64,000 nt of DNA from Cantharellus purpuraceus (lineage: Eukaryota; Basidiomycota; Agaricomycetes; Cantharellales; Hydnaceae). Positions within the stretch are counted from its first letter, which is position 1; each line of letters begins with the position of its first letter. A program made the position numbers and the translations under genes. The stretch lies in contig JALBUN010000048.1 in assembly GCA_025174535.1 (NCBI GenBank), positions 868,001 through 932,000 of the forward strand. The letters run 5' to 3'. Positions 60,465 through 64,000 of the stretch are shown here, in pieces. The notes under the pieces were generated by a model. That model was not told where the DNA came from. It saw nothing but the letters and a program-made list of their open reading frames with translations, and did no database searches.

Positions 60465-60899
60465 GTATTTGTTTACCAATAATTATTGGTTCGGCATATG
60501 CCAGGTTTGCTGTACCCACCACGACCGTGATAATATTACCTGACACGTCTGACGTGTCTAATTACCACTGTATGCGTGCCCTGTCGCGTACCCCCGCCCC
60601 ATATTCTGTGATTACGCCCACCACCTTCCTTGAGATCATGAGACGTAACACTAGCTACCGTGTTGACCATGTTTATTGCCAGATCATCAAACTCAGAAAC
60701 TACTTGAAGAGGTGGTAGTGAGGATGGTTTCATGGTAGGATGGCAAGCAGAGTCCGTCTCTGCCTCTTTGAAAGTCCAGAGGACACCGTGGCGAACATGC
60801 AGGAAACCAAGCGTTCGGATGCTATTGATGGCTCCGGCGCTTATATCATCTCTTTGACAGCAATTATTGGTTAGTTGATAATTATTGGTGAACAAATAC
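60465..60899. mobile_element. Small element with terminal inverted repeats (MITE candidate)
   Basis: 22-bp ends match as inverted repeats at 21 of 22 positions: left 60465-60486 starts GTATTTGTTTACC, right 60878-60899 reads the complement with one C/T change. The left end continues into a perfect 16-base palindrome ACCAATAATTATTGGT (60475-60490). Length is 435 bp. No clear target-site duplication is seen. A minus-strand frame (60536-61030) crosses its border and has no known domain. The element is in the gap between mS29 (start 60411) and the FAD monooxygenase (stop 61103). Confidence 0.6.
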
Positions 60900-61102
60900 A
60901 CTCTAATACAGCCTGAGGCCTCTTTCTGTGGAATGTTACGGAGGCATCCGGTGGCACCTGTATAGTTGAGAAGTTGCAGCATATCAATGACTATTTCACT
61001 CTGAAGCGGTTCCTGAAGCCATAGGAGCAAGGTATTGGATAGTAATTGTAGAGATTTATTCTGTAACGGCAGAACGGAGTCACGGCGTCAAGCATTTTAA
61101 AG

Positions 61103-62953
61103 CTACATGTGAGGGCCGCCCTTCCTCTTTAGCCCAGCTGCCTCCAATACAAAAGACAAACAACCAGCTAGGGTCATGACGATACCCAGGAGATAAATAA
61201 CGGCCTTGCCTTCCCAAGTCGTGACGTCCATTTCTGCGGATCGGTTGCTCGCGTTTACCCAACCAAATGACCTGGGAAATGTTTCCGCTTCAAAGCGAGA
61301 GTTGACATTTTTGACGAGGTCAGACATCTCATCAGGATCTGCAAACTGAGCGGAACGCGCAAGAGATACGAGGGAAGGAAACAACGCGGCTGCGTCACGC
61401 AAAGCCTGTAAAGAAAAATGTAATCTGTCACAAAAAAAAAGTTCATGACACCTACTTGATTTGCTCCCATTCCACGACCCGCTGTATGCATAGGGATGTC
61501 AAATGCTTCAACCTGCATTGGAGATCGACATGAACGCACGAGTCATTGGATGCACACTGTCTCCGATTAGAAAGACACGAGGGTGACCACCATTCTTCCC
61601 CAGTCGCTTTTGGGCAACTTGTCGCCAATTGTGCGGAGGTTGTATGCTAGTAAGCATCTCTGTCGTGAGTCGTACAGTCTCCACAGAGCCAATATCCAGT
61701 ACGTCAATGAGTGCGGGATGTAAACCTTTTGAACGCATTAGCTCCTTGGCATGATCTCTCTGTGCTGCCTTTAACTCAAGAGGGTGCGATGTATTGAATC
61801 TTGGAGGTGCATGGCCAGGGAAAGAAATAGCCCAGTATAAGTGGGGCTGATGTGTCCATATTTAACCAAATTCTCCGAGGTTGGAGGTGAGTCAGCTCAC
61901 GTCGTGATAATAAGGGCTATCAGCTATTGTTGCCAAGTCACCTGGGTCTTCAGTACGATAGATTGAAATAAATCCGAACGTTCCAGAACCGAAAAACCCC
62001 TATAACAAAGTGAGCCTTGTTCTGTTGCTTGAAGAGAGAGGGATGCGAACAATAGCGCCATCCTCCTGAAGCACTTTTGGCAACTTGGAGAGTACTATGT
62101 CATTGACAGGGCCACGGGATGTTAAATGATATCCCCCGTGTACTTGTGTACGGTTGTCCAAGCCAACCTGGTCACAAATCTATACACCCAAATTCGAGCA
62201 TCAAGTCTGGAAATGAGTAGATTGTCACCCACCAGACTTTTCGAACCATCAGCTGCTATGAGAACATCGCCGACTTCATGAGATCCATCTTCAAAGAACA
62301 CCTTTACATGTTCCCCTTCATAGGTGTGAACAATGTCAAATGCCATGACTCGTTTTGCGAATTGGATGGCATTTGCGGCAACAACTTTGCGCAGTAGATA
62401 TGCTCGGAGCACTCGACGAGACATGGCCCTTGCCTTGGCATAAATCCGGAAGGAAGACAAACGAAGTAACGGTTCATTTGTCCGTGGATTCAAAAGGGTG
62501 GGAGCCTCGGCGTCTCCTTAATTTGGCAAAGATGCCTAAGCATACTAGTATTGAAAAGCGGAATGCAGATTACTTGCCGGCGCCATAACGGCACTTCAAC
62601 TCGGCATAAGTCATATCATCAAGACACTCCTTAAGCCCAGAAAGCCCGTCTTGAGTAAGCTATGAGATGGATAGGGACATAAGCACGAAATCAATGGTTG
62701 AGGCAGGGAGCCTTACTCTGATCTGGTAACCTCCACGTTCTCTAAGGTATTCGTTCGTGTCACTTTCAAATACAAGAACATCTAGAGGGGCGGTGCTTGC
62801 TGCATTGAGGAGCCCATTCGCCAATGCAAGACCGCCTTAACAATATTTATTCGAATGCGGACTGACTCAATGTAGAAAGGGCTAAAACTCACTCAAACCA
62901 CCCCCGACGATGAGGACACGTAAACGTTTAAGAGAGGATGTAGTCGACAACAT
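61103..62953 (-). CDS. FAD-dependent monooxygenase (group A type) with C-terminal membrane segment
   Basis: Predicted flavoprotein hydroxylase. The start MLSTTSSLKRLRVLIVGGGL contains the GxGxxG dinucleotide fold, followed after an intron by GLALANGLL and VLVFESDTNEYLRERGGYQI. The middle has VFFEDGSHEVGDVLIAADGSKS (the DG motif). The second FAD motif RVFLIGDSVHPMTPGRGMGANQA is obtained only when the intron at 61464-61537 is removed. The C-terminus has a hydrophobic helix (YLLGIVMTLAGCLSFVLEAA), possibly a membrane anchor. Nine or so exons. Substrate and pathway are unknown; no partner biosynthetic genes stand nearby. It is divergent from the PHD gene (226 bp). Confidence 0.85.
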
Positions 62954-63179
62954 GAGTGTTGGAAAGCAAAAGTTGCTTGCAGCAAATTTGCAAAACCATT
63001 CGAGCAAACGTCTTCGGTTACCTTGGTTCCTGCCACATGCCACATCTCGTGATTTCAACGTGACAGGGTGACTACAACGTGACATCCCTAAACTTTGTTC
63101 GCTATCCGTCGTCTGCCGTCTCACAGTTGGAGAACAAGTGGGTAACGAGCAACAGTGCCTGTGTATTGTTACCTTAACA

Positions 63180-64000
63180 ATGTCCACGCGAGCTACTCGT
63201 AGCCATGCCCGAATTCCATCTTCGGCCTCCGCGACTTCTGCACCTGCCAAATCCGTCACATCGCAACCTCGTAAATCAATTGCTAAAGTACAAGCTTCAA
63301 CCCCAGTCCCCAAGAAAAATTCCAGTCGAGGCAAGGCGCAAGATGTGTGGTGTATTTGCAGAGGACCCGATGATGGTACACCAATGATAAAGTGTGAATT
63401 TTGTAAAGATTGGTTAGTACTTCCCTTCATCGGAATGCGAGCGGCTGCTGAGGTGATGCTCACGTTGCATTACACCCTAGGTTTCATTTCTCGTGTATTG
63501 ATCTATCCGAACGAGATGCTGAAGAAATTTGTAGGTTTGCATCAACTCTTGAGCTTGTTTGTAACTTACCATAATGTGTCTGTTCACATAGCCCTGTATG
63601 TATGCGATGCGTGTCATGAAAAAACAGGCCAATCCACAGTATGTGAGTGCAATTCCCTACCCATACCATCATTTATATTATGTTATTATCGCTGGAGTTA
63701 CACACCGGCTTTCTCTTGTTCAACTCTGCCATTTTCTGGCAGACTTTTCTTACCACTGTGAGTCAAGGGTGTGTCCATCTCTCGAGGATGTACATTCCCT
63801 TTGGTAACATGTCCCTGTCCAATGCACTTCATCGTCTATCGTTGCAGTTCTGTTACTGTGATGCGGTGCGTTCCGTAAAGACAGAGAGACCTTGATCACC
63901 TGTGAAATGGTGGCAGTTTACAAGAGTGTACGAAGCAAGAGTAGCCGCTTCAACAGGTTTCTGCTCTGCCTTCTTTTCCATTGCTTGATCAAGAGTGAAT
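63180..64000 (+). CDS. PHD-finger protein, N-terminal part (continues past window)
   Basis: Likely chromatin reader. The start MSTRATRSHARIPSSASAT opens a basic, Ser/Ala-rich region. A PHD finger follows: VWCICRGPDDGTPMIKCEFC and KDW, then after an intron FHFSCIDLSERDAEEI, and after another intron SLYVCDACHEKTGQ. All eight zinc ligands (C4HC3) are visible, including the tryptophan and aromatic-cage positions expected for methyl-lysine binders. Homologues with this layout include Spp1/Cfp1 of the Set1 complex and Bye1, but the rest of the gene lies beyond 64000, so I cannot choose. The visible part after about 63640 is probably intron plus one or more exons not resolved here. Confidence 0.8.

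Noticed and set aside
60536..61030. 164-codon minus-strand frame next to mS29
   Set aside because: It crosses the right end of the inverted-repeat element and has no recognisable domain or conserved segment.
1..64000. Biosynthetic or defence gene cluster, CRISPR array, phage or operon
   Set aside because: All genes are intron-containing fungal housekeeping or single metabolic genes. The FAD monooxygenase has no cluster partners, and no direct-repeat arrays with spacers are present.

Overview
The window is nuclear DNA of a filamentous fungus, most probably an agaricomycete (Basidiomycota). The evidence is short, dense introns (about 49-64 bp) in nearly every gene, the gene set (PMT4-type mannosyltransferase, Gdb1-type glycogen debranching enzyme, SAGA Ada1, a subfamily-C GH45 endoglucanase), and a GGGTTA-type telomere-like motif. 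The species cannot be named from the sequence alone. Gene models were built by joining open reading frames at splice sites so that family motifs stay continuous. Several gave exact whole-codon totals: PMT4 774 aa, eL43 92 aa, eL37 94 aa, debranching enzyme about 1614 aa.

Layout. 0-28 kb is a compact housekeeping block: the end of an unknown gene, PMT4 (ER protein O-mannosylation), RPL43, a five-CCCH zinc-finger protein (ZC3H3/Red5 type), the glycogen debranching enzyme, PAT1 (mRNA decapping), mitoferrin, a purine phosphoribosyltransferase with microexons, an F-BAR/DEP/RhoGAP protein, the SAGA subunit Ada1 and a conserved protein of unknown function. About 28-37 kb is visibly GC-rich and holds a secreted GH45 cellulase, an OHCU decarboxylase (urate catabolism), a makorin-type ubiquitin ligase, a dual-specificity phosphatase and a disordered protein. 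About 37-49.6 kb is gene-poor: no gene can be supported, and it holds short tandem repeats, a three-unit TTAGGG tract and a diverged internal duplication. 49.6-64 kb is compact again: APN2 (DNA repair), a DHHC palmitoyltransferase, Mediator MED4, a kinesin-14, RPL37, mitochondrial ribosomal mS29/DAP3, a small element with terminal inverted repeats, an FAD monooxygenase and the 5' part of a PHD-finger gene.

The genes do not form one pathway or a biosynthetic cluster. Many neighbours are divergent pairs on short shared promoters (ZC3H3/GDB1 100 bp, OHCU/makorin 70 bp, kinesin/RPL37 165 bp, DHHC/MED4 215 bp, FAD monooxygenase/PHD 226 bp). I found no convincing undescribed multi-gene system. The most unusual signals are the microexons in the phosphoribosyltransferase and RPL37, the inverted-repeat element next to the mS29 start, a RhoGAP domain without a visible arginine finger, and the gene-poor tract with the telomere-like repeat.
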